Below, one piece after another: positions 1 to 6,290 of a DNA stretch of 7,175 bases. The notes under the pieces were generated by a model. That model saw only the letters and a program-made list of their open reading frames with translations, made no database searches and was not told the origin of the DNA. This DNA comes from Chloroflexi bacterium RBG_13_53_26. Lineage in GTDB: Bacteria > Chloroflexota > Dehalococcoidia > UBA2247 > RBG-13-53-26. Position numbers and translations under genes: made by a program. The first letter of the stretch is position 1. Every line of letters begins with the position of its first letter. The DNA is taken from assembly GCA_001795035.1 (NCBI GenBank), contig MGMW01000077.1, forward strand, positions 1-7,175, in the 5' to 3' direction.

Positions 1-1362
1 CTTGAAACCAAAGATGCTCATCAGGTCATGCCCATCAATCAGCTTAGGAGGAGACACTATGCTCTTCTCTTCCTCCCGCTGAGTCAATATGTACTCCATC
101 AATCGGCAGTGCCGCTTCCATTCATACACGTCCAGGTCCGGACCCCGAGTGGCCAGAAAATCGGCCAGACTGAGAAAGATGACATCGATACCCACGTCGC
201 CTGTGTCACGAAAGTAGCGATAGATGGCTCTTCGGCTGGGTATTCCCTCTTCTCCACCCATCTGCCACAGTCGAAGATGGGCCTCTATCATCTTCTGCAC
301 CATCCGTATCTCTCGCGTACCGAACCTGAGCCTCCGAAGGATATCCCCAGCCACCATTGCCCCCTCCTTAGTATGTCCGAAGAAGCGGGCTCTGCCATCC
401 GGTTCCATGGTCTTGGTCTGTGGCTTGGCGATATCATGAAGAAGTGCCGCCAGCTTTGTCACAACAGCTCTGGTCACCCCACGGCCGATCTCCTCCTCAA
501 AATGGCTACCGGCATACAGTCGGTGAGGAACACAGGCCAGAACGTCATCCTCTCCGCATCTGTTGAGCAGACGTTCCAGAGCAGCCACCGTTTCTATCGA
601 GTGGTGAAATACATCCCAGAAATGTTCCCTGGGCTGTTCCACCCCTTTGGTAGCAGCTAGCTCAGGCACAATAATCGTCAGTAGCCCAAGTCTATCCATG
701 TGGATCAGAGAATGGGCCGAGTTCGGCACGGCCAGTATACGGCAGAGTTCTTCCTTCACCCTCTCACCGGCAACCTGTCGGACAAGCTGGCTCCGCTTCC
801 CAAGGAGGACTTCGCTCTCAGCCTCAATCGAGAAGCCGTACTCTGCAGCCAGCCTCACCGCCCGTATCAGGCGGGCCGGGTCGTCCTCAAAGACAGTACC
901 ACTTACTATCCTGAGAAGACGCTTCTCCAGATCCTCGCCCCCCTGAAAGGGGTCAATCAACTCAACCGATCCTGCCCTCCTCGCTGCTCTCAAATCAACT
1001 GCCATGGCATCCATAGTGAAGTCACGACGGGCAAGGTCTGCTTCTATACTCTCGTGGATAGTTGAGAGATCTAAATGCCACTGGATGCCCTTCTCTCGAT
1101 CGCCTTCTGTCAGTATCACCCTGACTATTCCGTTGGTTTCATCCAGCAGCACATACTTGCCCTGTAGTGTATCTGCTAGCTTCCGCCCCACCTCTGGAGC
1201 CGCTGCGGTCACAGCAATATCGACATCTCTTGTGGAGCGACCCAGGAGCGTGTCACGGATGTATCCACCAACAAGATAAGCTCCGATGTCCTTTTGGATA
1301 AGGAAGTCAGTCACCTTCCGCAGGACTGAAGGCTCCTCTAACCCCAGTGAGATCTTCGTCAC
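1..1362 (-). CDS. cca: CCA-adding-type tRNA nucleotidyltransferase with HD domain (3' end cut by window edge)
   Basis: Reading frame open for 454 codons from a GTG at 1362-1360 to the left window edge. It lacks the C-terminus, perhaps a few dozen residues by family length. The product is a class II nucleotidyltransferase of the CCA-adding/poly(A) polymerase family, which builds or repairs the tRNA 3' CCA end from CTP and ATP. Visible motifs: VGGYIRD (31-37), the metal-binding pair RDVDIAV (D46, D48), RRDFTMDAM (112-120), DPFQGGEDL (137-145) and the nucleotide-recognition motif EDDPARLIRAVR (159-170). A neck/body region follows, then an HD phosphohydrolase domain with H254, H309-D310 (LLHDIAKP), H330, H362 and D401. 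The GTG is the first possible start after an in-frame TGA 18 bases upstream, and it overlaps the def stop (GTGA), suggesting translational coupling. Motif B has Asp118 where Asn is usual. A CC-adding or A-adding enzyme, or poly(A) polymerase, cannot be excluded. The family call is strong; exact nucleotide specificity is inferred. Confidence 0.9.
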   Translation of the reverse strand, partial: MTKISLGLEEPSVLRKVTDFLIQKDIGAYLVGGYIRDTLLGRSTRDVDIAVTAAAPEVGRKLADTLQGKYVLLDETNGIVRVILTEGDREKGIQWHLDLSTIHESIEADLARRDFTMDAMAVDLRAARRAGSVELIDPFQGGEDLEKRLLRIVSGTVFEDDPARLIRAVRLAAEYGFSIEAESEVLLGKRSQLVRQVAGERVKEELCRILAVPNSAHSLIHMDRLGLLTIIVPELAATKGVEQPREHFWDVFHHSIETVAALERLLNRCGEDDVLACVPHRLYAGSHFEEEIGRGVTRAVVTKLAALLHDIAKPQTKTMEPDGRARFFGHTKEGAMVAGDILRRLRFGTREIRMVQKMIEAHLRLWQMGGEEGIPSRRAIYRYFRDTGDVGIDVIFLSLADFLATRGPDLDVYEWKRHCRLMEYILTQREEEKSIVSPPKLIDGHDLMSIFGFK

Positions 1363-1847
1363 AAGCCCTGCTCTTCCTCAGCTTCGATCTCATACAGCTT
1401 GTCGGGGCTTTCAAGGTAATCGAGATAGAGCACCCCGTTGAGGTGATCCAGTTCATGCTCCAGTGCTTGGGCCAGGAGTTCTGTCCCCTTGACTCTAAAC
1501 TCCTTCCCCTGGCGATCACGAGCTTTCACTGTCACTGAAACGGATCGACTGATCTCCCCCCGGTATCCGGGCACGCTGAGGCACCCCTCCACCACAGTGC
1601 GTTCGCCCGACCTTTTGACTATCTCCGGATTGACCATGACGATGGGATCTTCATCCGCAAGGCCGATCACAGCGATACGCAGAGAGACTCCCACCTGGGG
1701 CGCTGCCAACCCCACACCAGAGACGGCCGGCATGGTCTCCAGCATATCATCTATCAGCTTCTGTATAGAGCCATCAAGGCTGCTAACCCGCTTAGCTCTT
1801 CGGCGCAGCACCGGATCCGGTGCACAACAGATGGACAGTACGGCCAT
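1359..1847 (-). CDS. def: Peptide deformylase
   Basis: A 162-residue metallohydrolase that removes the formyl group from the initiator methionine of nascent proteins at the ribosome. All three family motifs are present: GVGLAAPQ (44-51), EGCLSVPG (87-94) with metal ligand Cys89, and the zinc-hydrolase motif HELDH with H131, E132 and H135. These positions lie within one residue of the E. coli equivalents, and the length is typical. The ATG start is preceded by a strong Shine-Dalgarno GGAGG (1855-1859), seven bases away. It is the first gene of a two-gene unit and overlaps the downstream tRNA nucleotidyltransferase by four bases. A predicted promoter lies just upstream (1886-1914). In many bacteria priA, def and fmt are neighbours; here the gene after def is the nucleotidyltransferase, and fmt is not in the window. 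The acidic C-terminus (EAEEEQGL) looks like a short disordered tail. Complete and apparently functional. Confidence 0.97.
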   Translation of the reverse strand: MAVLSICCAPDPVLRRRAKRVSSLDGSIQKLIDDMLETMPAVSGVGLAAPQVGVSLRIAVIGLADEDPIVMVNPEIVKRSGERTVVEGCLSVPGYRGEISRSVSVTVKARDRQGKEFRVKGTELLAQALEHELDHLNGVLYLDYLESPDKLYEIEAEEEQGL

Positions 1848-1854
1848 TCAAAAA

Positions 1855-1859
1855 CCTCC
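1855..1859 (-). promoter_or_regulatory. Shine-Dalgarno site of def
   Basis: GGAGG on the minus strand, seven bases before the def ATG. It fixes the start codon and indicates efficient initiation. Confidence 0.75.
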
Positions 1860-1885
1860 AGGGGAGACTACGTAGCTATACGAAA

Positions 1886-1914
1886 ATTATAGACCTGTGA
1901 AATCGCAGCCGCAA
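1886..1914 (-). promoter_or_regulatory. Predicted sigma-70 promoter for def-cca
   Basis: Reading the minus strand, a perfect TATAAT -10 box (1886-1891) is preceded after 17 bases by TTGCGG (1909-1914), a 3/6 match to the -35 consensus. Transcription would start near 1879, giving a leader of about 32 bases that includes the def ribosome-binding site. It lies in the only sizeable gap inside the minus-strand gene series, which suits a separate promoter for def and the nucleotidyltransferase. Inferred from sequence alone; the weak -35 is the main uncertainty. Confidence 0.6.
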
Positions 1915-2001
1915 ATACCTCCGAAAGGAAGAGTAGCCTTCAAGCGTCCATTGCAGGTCCCAACACAACCCACACGATCACGCAGCATGCCCGGGATACC
2001 T

Positions 2002-4437
2002 TCACAACAGGTTGATCGGGTCCACATCAACCACCCAGCCCTGGGGCAAAGACAGATCGCCCATGAGACGACTGGGGTCGGAGCCTCGCAGGATGATCTG
2101 CCATCGAAATCGGCCACGCACCCTTCCGAAGAACATCGGGGAAGGGCCGATCAGGGCTATGTCCATGCCTCCGGAAGCCCTCCTCTCCACCAGTTGCTGA
2201 TGCATTCTCTCAGCCCCACGCCGACATGCCTCGGCATTGCTGTGTGTGTAGACAAGGGAAACCAACCGATTGAAGGGAGGATTCTTTAGCTGGCGACGGT
2301 AGTCGATCTCCTGACTATAGAAGGAGATATAGTCATGCTTTGCTCCCCAAGCTACTGCATAGTGTTCAGGGGTATATGTCTGCACCACAACGCGTCCTGG
2401 ACTGGAGCCGCGACCAGCCCTCCCTGCCACCTGACTCAGAAGCTGAAAGGTGCGCTCGCAAGCGCGAATGTCAGGAAGGTGAAGTACGGTGTCAGCAGAG
2501 AGTATCCCCACCAGCGTCACCAGAGGCAAATCCAATCCCTTGGCGATCATCTGTGTCCCAATGAGAATATCCGCCTCGTGCGCCAGGAAGGACTTCAGAA
2601 TCCTCTCGTGAGCGTTTTTCCCTCTGGTTACATCCCGATCCCAGCGTAGTAGTCTCGCCTCAGGGAAAGCTCGGGACACCTCCTCCTCCACCCGCTGGGT
2701 ACCAAGGCCGAGGAATCTGATTCGCCTGCTCAGGCAGCTAGGACAGATCGCGGGCACCGGCTTTTTGTGGCCACAGTGGTGACACACCAGCATATCCTCC
2801 ACCCCATGATAAGTCAGCGCCAGATCACACCGATGGCATTTCAAAGCAAAGCCACAGTCTCGGCACTGGACGAAGGTGGCTGTCCCCCGACGGTTGAGGA
2901 AAAGAATGGCCTGATCCCCAGCAGCAAGTATCTCGGTAATGGCTTTGCGCAACGAACGGCTGAAGATGCTCCTGTTTCCTGCCTTCAGCTCTTCACGCAT
3001 GTCCACCACCTCTACCTCAGGAAGGGGCGACTCACCCCTCACGGTGATTCGCTGAGGGAGCTGCAGCAGTGTATGACTCCCCGTCTGAGCGCGATAGTAG
3101 CTCTCAACATCAGGAGTGGCGCTGCCGAGGATGGTCACCGCTCCGCTGAGCTCCGCCAGCTTGAGGGCTACCTCCCGGGCATGGTAGCGGGGTGATTGTT
3201 CTTCCTGTTTGTAGCTCCACTCATGTTCTTCATCGATGACTATGAGCCCAATATCCGGCTGGGGGGCGAAGATCGCTCCCCGAGGGCCGATAACCACATC
3301 AAAAGCCCCTTCACTTATCCTCTGCCACTCATCGAATTGCTCTCCCAGAGATAGCCTGCTGTGAAGAATAGCCACACGACCGGGGAAACGAGAGGCAAAC
3401 CGTTCGATGGTCTGTGGAGTGAGCGATATCTCGGGCACGAGGACAATGCCACGCTTGCCCAGAGCCACCACTTCCGCCAGAGACCGCAGATAGACCTCGG
3501 TTTTTCCGCTGCCAGTGACACCGTGTAGCAGAAACACCACCGTGCCATTTTCTCGTGGCTCTCTCAGAGCAGCGCGGATCTGGCTCAGAGCTGCTTCCTG
3601 TGCTGCAGTGGGGATAGGAGGTACACTGGGCAGGAAAACGCGATCCACAAGAGGGTCGCGCCAAACGTGGACATCTTCAATGACAATCAGGCCCTTGACC
3701 TGCAACGCCCTGGCTGTAGCAGCAGTGCGCCCGACCTCTCCTTCGGCTTCCCTCAAAGAAACAGGGCTTCTTCTACCCGCCAGAAATTTGAGGAGGGCTG
3801 CCTGTTTCGGTGCTCTACGCGCCAGGCGTTCTGCTGCCTCCATGGCCGCATGAGCATCAGCTACCAAGCGTAAATAGGCCAGAACCTTTGGCCTGACCCG
3901 CACCCTTTCCAGTTCCTGGCTCTTGGTCACCAGCCCCTTGCTGAGGAGCTGCCTTAGTACCAGTGCAGCCTTCTTCTTACCCAGGACCTTCTCCAGTGCC
4001 CTCTGAGCTACCTTCCCCTCCTTCTCCAGAAGTGTCAACAGTTGCCTCTCTTCAGAGGTAGGAGCGCCGGAGGACGCAGATGCAGGACACTCCGGAGCAA
4101 CATGGAAAAAGGTGACTAACCTTCGCTCGAATCCTGGCGGCAGCATCAAGGCGACGGCATCGAAGAGAGGCGACAGGTAGTACTCACTTATCCAGCGTGC
4201 GAGTTCGATCTGAATGGGTGAGAGCAGTGGACGGGGGTCAATAACACCGACTATGTCTCTTGTCTCTTCAACCTCAGGATAGTCGGCTAACTGTAAGACG
4301 ATACCTTGAAGGACCTTGGAGCCGAAGGGAACCCATACGGCTTGTCCGACAACGGGATTGAGAGACGGCGGAATACTGTAGCTAAAGGTTCGACGCTGAG
4401 CTACCGGTGAGTTTACAGCAACCTCGGCATAGCTCAT
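2002..4437 (-). CDS. priA: Primosomal protein N' (replication restart helicase PriA)
   Basis: An 811-residue superfamily 2 3'-5' DNA helicase that recognises stalled or collapsed forks and reloads the replicative helicase. The N-terminal 3'-strand-binding domain spans about 1-105, beginning MSYAEVAVNSPVAQRRTFSY. A winged-helix/linker region follows (about 125-260). The helicase core has Walker A GVTGSGKTE (306-314), LVPEISLTPQT (333-343), the DEEH box (402-405) followed by the aromatic-rich stretch EWSYKQEEQSPRYHAR, GSATPD (438-443), motif V GTQMIAKGLDLPLVTLVG (627-644) and motif VI QVAGRAGR (669-676). Eight cysteines bind two zincs: 525, 528, 534, 537, 552, 555, 565 and 568. The C-terminal domain is complete. 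It is longer than the 732-residue E. coli protein, mainly before the helicase core. ATG start 18 bases after the rplS stop, with a purine-rich AAAGGGAG just ahead. Last gene of the mogA-trmD-rplS-priA unit. Confidence 0.98.
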   Translation of the reverse strand: MSYAEVAVNSPVAQRRTFSYSIPPSLNPVVGQAVWVPFGSKVLQGIVLQLADYPEVEETRDIVGVIDPRPLLSPIQIELARWISEYYLSPLFDAVALMLPPGFERRLVTFFHVAPECPASASSGAPTSEERQLLTLLEKEGKVAQRALEKVLGKKKAALVLRQLLSKGLVTKSQELERVRVRPKVLAYLRLVADAHAAMEAAERLARRAPKQAALLKFLAGRRSPVSLREAEGEVGRTAATARALQVKGLIVIEDVHVWRDPLVDRVFLPSVPPIPTAAQEAALSQIRAALREPRENGTVVFLLHGVTGSGKTEVYLRSLAEVVALGKRGIVLVPEISLTPQTIERFASRFPGRVAILHSRLSLGEQFDEWQRISEGAFDVVIGPRGAIFAPQPDIGLIVIDEEHEWSYKQEEQSPRYHAREVALKLAELSGAVTILGSATPDVESYYRAQTGSHTLLQLPQRITVRGESPLPEVEVVDMREELKAGNRSIFSRSLRKAITEILAAGDQAILFLNRRGTATFVQCRDCGFALKCHRCDLALTYHGVEDMLVCHHCGHKKPVPAICPSCLSRRIRFLGLGTQRVEEEVSRAFPEARLLRWDRDVTRGKNAHERILKSFLAHEADILIGTQMIAKGLDLPLVTLVGILSADTVLHLPDIRACERTFQLLSQVAGRAGRGSSPGRVVVQTYTPEHYAVAWGAKHDYISFYSQEIDYRRQLKNPPFNRLVSLVYTHSNAEACRRGAERMHQQLVERRASGGMDIALIGPSPMFFGRVRGRFRWQIILRGSDPSRLMGDLSLPQGWVVDVDPINLL

Positions 4438-4455
4438 GTCTCCCTTTCCATTCTT

Positions 4456-4914
4456 CTATTCCGGCGCCTTTTCCCCTTCCTCCGGTTCTGGTTGCACTTC
4501 CAACAACTCTGGTTGATCTTCTATGCTGATCTCTTCTCCCACCAGCAACTCTTGCCCCACTACTTTGGTCTTGGCCTTCAACTTGGCACGGGTGGCCTTG
4601 CTGCTGAGACCGCGCAGATAAAAGAGTCTGGCCCGTCTTACGTCTCCGTGCTGTACCACTTCTATCTTCTCTACGTACGGGGAATTCAGGAAGAATGTTC
4701 GCTCCACCCCTATGCCATACGCCACTTGCCTTACCGTGAAACTGGCATTGTTGCCACCCTTCCGCATCCTAATGATCACACCGTGGAAGATCTGAGTGCG
4801 CTCCTTCTCTCCCTCTTTGGCTTTAACACTCACCTTCACTCTGTCGCCAGGATGAATCGGAGGAATATTCGGCCTTCGTTTGCTCTCTACCAGCCACCTA
4901 ATATCGTTGCTCAA
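4456..4914 (-). CDS. rplS: 50S ribosomal protein L19 with acidic C-terminal extension
   Basis: A 152-residue L19, located at the 30S-50S interface of the large subunit. The family core spans about 18-118: HPGDRVKVSVKAKEGEKERT, FHGVII, FTVRQVAYGIGVERTFFLNS, then VRRARLFYLRGLSSKATRAK. L19 is usually about 115-120 residues. Here roughly 30 more residues follow, rich in Glu and Pro (ELLEVQPEPEEGEKAPE), likely disordered. The start is a TTG at 4914-4912, overlapping the trmD stop as TTGA, with a purine-rich AAGGGGG five bases upstream; no in-frame ATG is close. The overlap points to translational coupling with trmD, a conserved neighbour of rplS. The first residue is expected to be Met despite the TTG codon. 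Confidence 0.97.
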   Translation of the reverse strand: MSNDIRWLVESKRRPNIPPIHPGDRVKVSVKAKEGEKERTQIFHGVIIRMRKGGNNASFTVRQVAYGIGVERTFFLNSPYVEKIEVVQHGDVRRARLFYLRGLSSKATRAKLKAKTKVVGQELLVGEEISIEDQPELLEVQPEPEEGEKAPE

Positions 4915-5657
4915 TTGAACCCCCTTCTTGCCCTTATTCTATCTACCAGCTTCTTCTCCTCTTCAGACAAAACGGCCTTTGACAGGAGATCAGGCCGACG
5001 AAGTAGAGTGCGCTCAATAGCTTCCTCGCATCGCCATCTGGCAATTTCCTGGTGGTTCCCCGAAAGCAATACCTCCGGCACTTCCCACCCTCTATACACA
5101 CGAGGTCGAGTATACTGCGGGTATTCCAGGAAACCCTTGGCATAAGAATCGTTCTTCACTGATTGCTCCGATCCCAAAACGCCGGGCAGCAACCTGACCA
5201 CAGCATCCACTACTACCATGGCCGCCAGCTCACCGCCGGTGAGCACATATTCGCCAATGCTGATCTCATCCGAAACCAGATTCTGCCTGATCCTCTCATC
5301 CACCCCTTCATAGTGCCCGCAAATAAGAATCAGGTTTCTTTGCTTTGACAACTCCAGAGCAACCTGATGACAGAAGAGCCGCCCCTGAGGAGTCAGTAGA
5401 ACAACCGGAACGGCATCCTCATCCATAAGCTGCTTTATCGACTCCACTGCCTCAAAAATAGGCTCCGGCTTCAGCACCATCCCCTCCCCACCACCAAAGG
5501 AATAATCATCCACAGTGTGATGCCTGTCGTGAGCATAGTCCCGAAAATTGTGAATGTATATGCTCACTGCACTCCGATCAACTGCCCTTTTGACAATGCT
5601 CTCGCCGAACGGGCCATCGAACATCTTTGGAAACAGGCTGAGTATATCGATGCGCAT
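4911..5657 (-). CDS. trmD: tRNA (guanine-N1-)-methyltransferase TrmD
   Basis: A 248-residue SPOUT-family methyltransferase that uses S-adenosylmethionine to make m1G37 beside the anticodon, which prevents +1 frameshifting. Visible features: YSFGGGEGMVLKPEP (52-66), LLTPQGRLF (87-95), ICGHYEGVDERI (112-123), and the trefoil-knot segment ISIGEYVLTGGELAAM (132-147) followed by Arg155. The putative catalytic Asp170 (VKNDS) aligns with E. coli Asp169, and FLEYPQYTRP (177-186) marks the C-terminal domain. The start is the ATG at 5657 (MRIDILSLFP), the family N-terminus. The frame stays open for 32 more codons upstream, but those overlap mogA and are not family-like. GGGAGGG at the mogA stop is a possible ribosome-binding site, though 13 bases away is long. 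Downstream, the stop overlaps the rplS start. Confidence 0.97.
   Translation of the reverse strand: MRIDILSLFPKMFDGPFGESIVKRAVDRSAVSIYIHNFRDYAHDRHHTVDDYSFGGGEGMVLKPEPIFEAVESIKQLMDEDAVPVVLLTPQGRLFCHQVALELSKQRNLILICGHYEGVDERIRQNLVSDEISIGEYVLTGGELAAMVVVDAVVRLLPGVLGSEQSVKNDSYAKGFLEYPQYTRPRVYRGWEVPEVLLSGNHQEIARWRCEEAIERTLLRRPDLLSKAVLSEEEKKLVDRIRARRGFN
4920..4926 (-). promoter_or_regulatory. Shine-Dalgarno site deciding the TTG start of rplS
   Basis: Purine run AAGGGGG within the last codons of trmD, five bases before the TTG at 4914-4912. It supports TTG as the real rplS start and reinitiation after trmD termination. Confidence 0.6.
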
Positions 5658-5676
5658 GCTGTCTCGCTCGCCCTCC

Positions 5677-6165
5677 CTAACTCTGGGCACACTCGGCCGC
5701 TTGTCCTCGAACGGTCTCCAGGGCATGAGGGAGAGCAGGCAATATGGCTCCAAGACATTCCTTTACTGCCTTGGGGCTGCCAGGCAGATTGATAATCAGG
5801 GTTCTCCCACGGATCCCAGCTACAGCCCGGCTCAGCATGGCCAGAGGAGTGTACTCGAGACTCTGTGCCCGCATCGCCTCGCCAAAGCCAGGAACAATCC
5901 TATCAACTATGTCAAGAGTAGCTTCAGGGGTCACATCTCTCGGTGCCAGCCCAGTGCCTCCTGTGGTAAGTATCAGATCCACGCCCTCGTCAGCCCATTC
6001 CTTGAGTCTATCTGAAATCGATTCCCGTTCGTCCGGCACAATCTCATAGTTCGTGTTCTGAACTCCGAGGGAAGCAAGGCACTGCTGGATGACCTTACCA
6101 CTTTCATCCACACGCTCTCCCCTCGACCCCTTGTCACTCACCGTGAGAACACCAACAGTAAACAT
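5677..6165 (-). CDS. mogA: MogA/MoaB-family molybdenum cofactor biosynthesis protein
   Basis: A 162-residue protein of the MoaB/Mog fold, which activates molybdopterin by adenylation before molybdenum insertion in the cytoplasm. Diagnostic stretches are VLTVSDKGSRGE (6-17), DESG (20-23), VPDE (43-46), the substrate-binding loop LTTGGTGLAPRDVTPEAT (66-83), PLAMLSRAVAGI (107-118) and INLPGSPKAVKE (125-136). Length is typical of a single-domain protein, with no MoeA fusion. ATG start with GAGG (6171-6174) five bases upstream. It is the first gene of the minus-strand operon, 19 bp before trmD, and is divergent from the flavoprotein gene. Separating MogA from MoaB paralogues by sequence alone is unreliable, so the symbol is tentative. 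No other cofactor genes are visible here. Confidence 0.93.
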   Translation of the reverse strand: MFTVGVLTVSDKGSRGERVDESGKVIQQCLASLGVQNTNYEIVPDERESISDRLKEWADEGVDLILTTGGTGLAPRDVTPEATLDIVDRIVPGFGEAMRAQSLEYTPLAMLSRAVAGIRGRTLIINLPGSPKAVKECLGAILPALPHALETVRGQAAECAQS

Positions 6166-6194
6166 GAAATCCTCGTCGCAATTCGCAACCTCTA

Positions 6195-6223
6195 ATCATA
6201 CCATAGTGAGTCCCTGCTGCAAA
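6195..6223 (-). promoter_or_regulatory. Predicted extended -10 promoter for mogA-trmD-rplS-priA
   Basis: On the minus strand, TATGAT (6195-6200) is preceded directly by TGG, giving an extended -10 (TGn) element. A weak -35 such as TTTGCA (6218-6223, 17-base spacing) lies within the first 15-bp repeat copy. Transcription would start near 6188, about 22 bases before the mogA ATG. Predicted from sequence only. Confidence 0.5.
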
Positions 6224-6245
6224 AGCTTGCGCTGCAAAAGCTTCC
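6216..6245. repeat. Tandem 15-bp direct repeat in the divergent promoter region
   Basis: GCTGCAAAAGCTTGC (6216-6230) is followed immediately by GCTGCAAAAGCTTCC (6231-6245). They match at 14 of 15 bases, with an identical 13-bp core GCTGCAAAAGCTT. Each copy contains the palindrome AAGCTT. The pair lies between two divergent genes and overlaps the predicted -35 positions of both promoters, so it could be a shared operator. A chance tandem duplication is the alternative. Confidence 0.85.
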
Positions 6246-6256
6246 TGTGCTATCTT
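6227..6256 (+). promoter_or_regulatory. Predicted extended -10 promoter for the flavoprotein gene
   Basis: TATCTT (6251-6256) preceded by TGC forms an extended -10. TTGCGC (6227-6232) lies 18 bases upstream as a weak -35, at the junction of the two repeat copies. Transcription would begin near 6262, leaving about 29 bases before the GTG start, including the Shine-Dalgarno GGAGG at 6281-6285. Predicted from sequence only. Confidence 0.45.
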
Positions 6257-6290
6257 GTGCGGTGGCCAGAGAGTGCGGTTGGAGGAGCCA

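Noticed and set aside
28..660. A 210-codon plus-strand open frame.
   Set aside because: It lies entirely antisense to the conserved nucleotidyltransferase, and its product resembles no known domain; it is a shadow frame.
1960..2001. A possible intrinsic terminator directly after priA.
   Set aside because: Short palindromes (CCCGGG, GCATGC) are present, but there is no stable stem followed by a U-run.
1848..2001. A tRNA, SRP RNA or known riboswitch in the priA-def gap.
   Set aside because: No cloverleaf, no SRP-type GGAAGG-AGCAGCC core and no recognisable riboswitch core is visible on either strand.
4434..4451. A five-codon ORF (ATG at 4451) between rplS and priA ending in ATGA at the priA start.
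   Set aside because: It has no ribosome-binding site at a useful distance and a frame this short is expected by chance; the purine run it covers is better read as the priA ribosome-binding site.
4492..5145. A 217-codon plus-strand open frame across rplS and trmD.
   Set aside because: It is antisense to two conserved genes, has no recognisable domain, and follows their codon pattern on the opposite strand.
5658..5753. A 32-codon N-terminal extension of TrmD starting at an upstream ATG (5753).
   Set aside because: It overlaps the end of mogA in another frame, and TrmD proteins begin at MRIDILSLFP, encoded from 5657.
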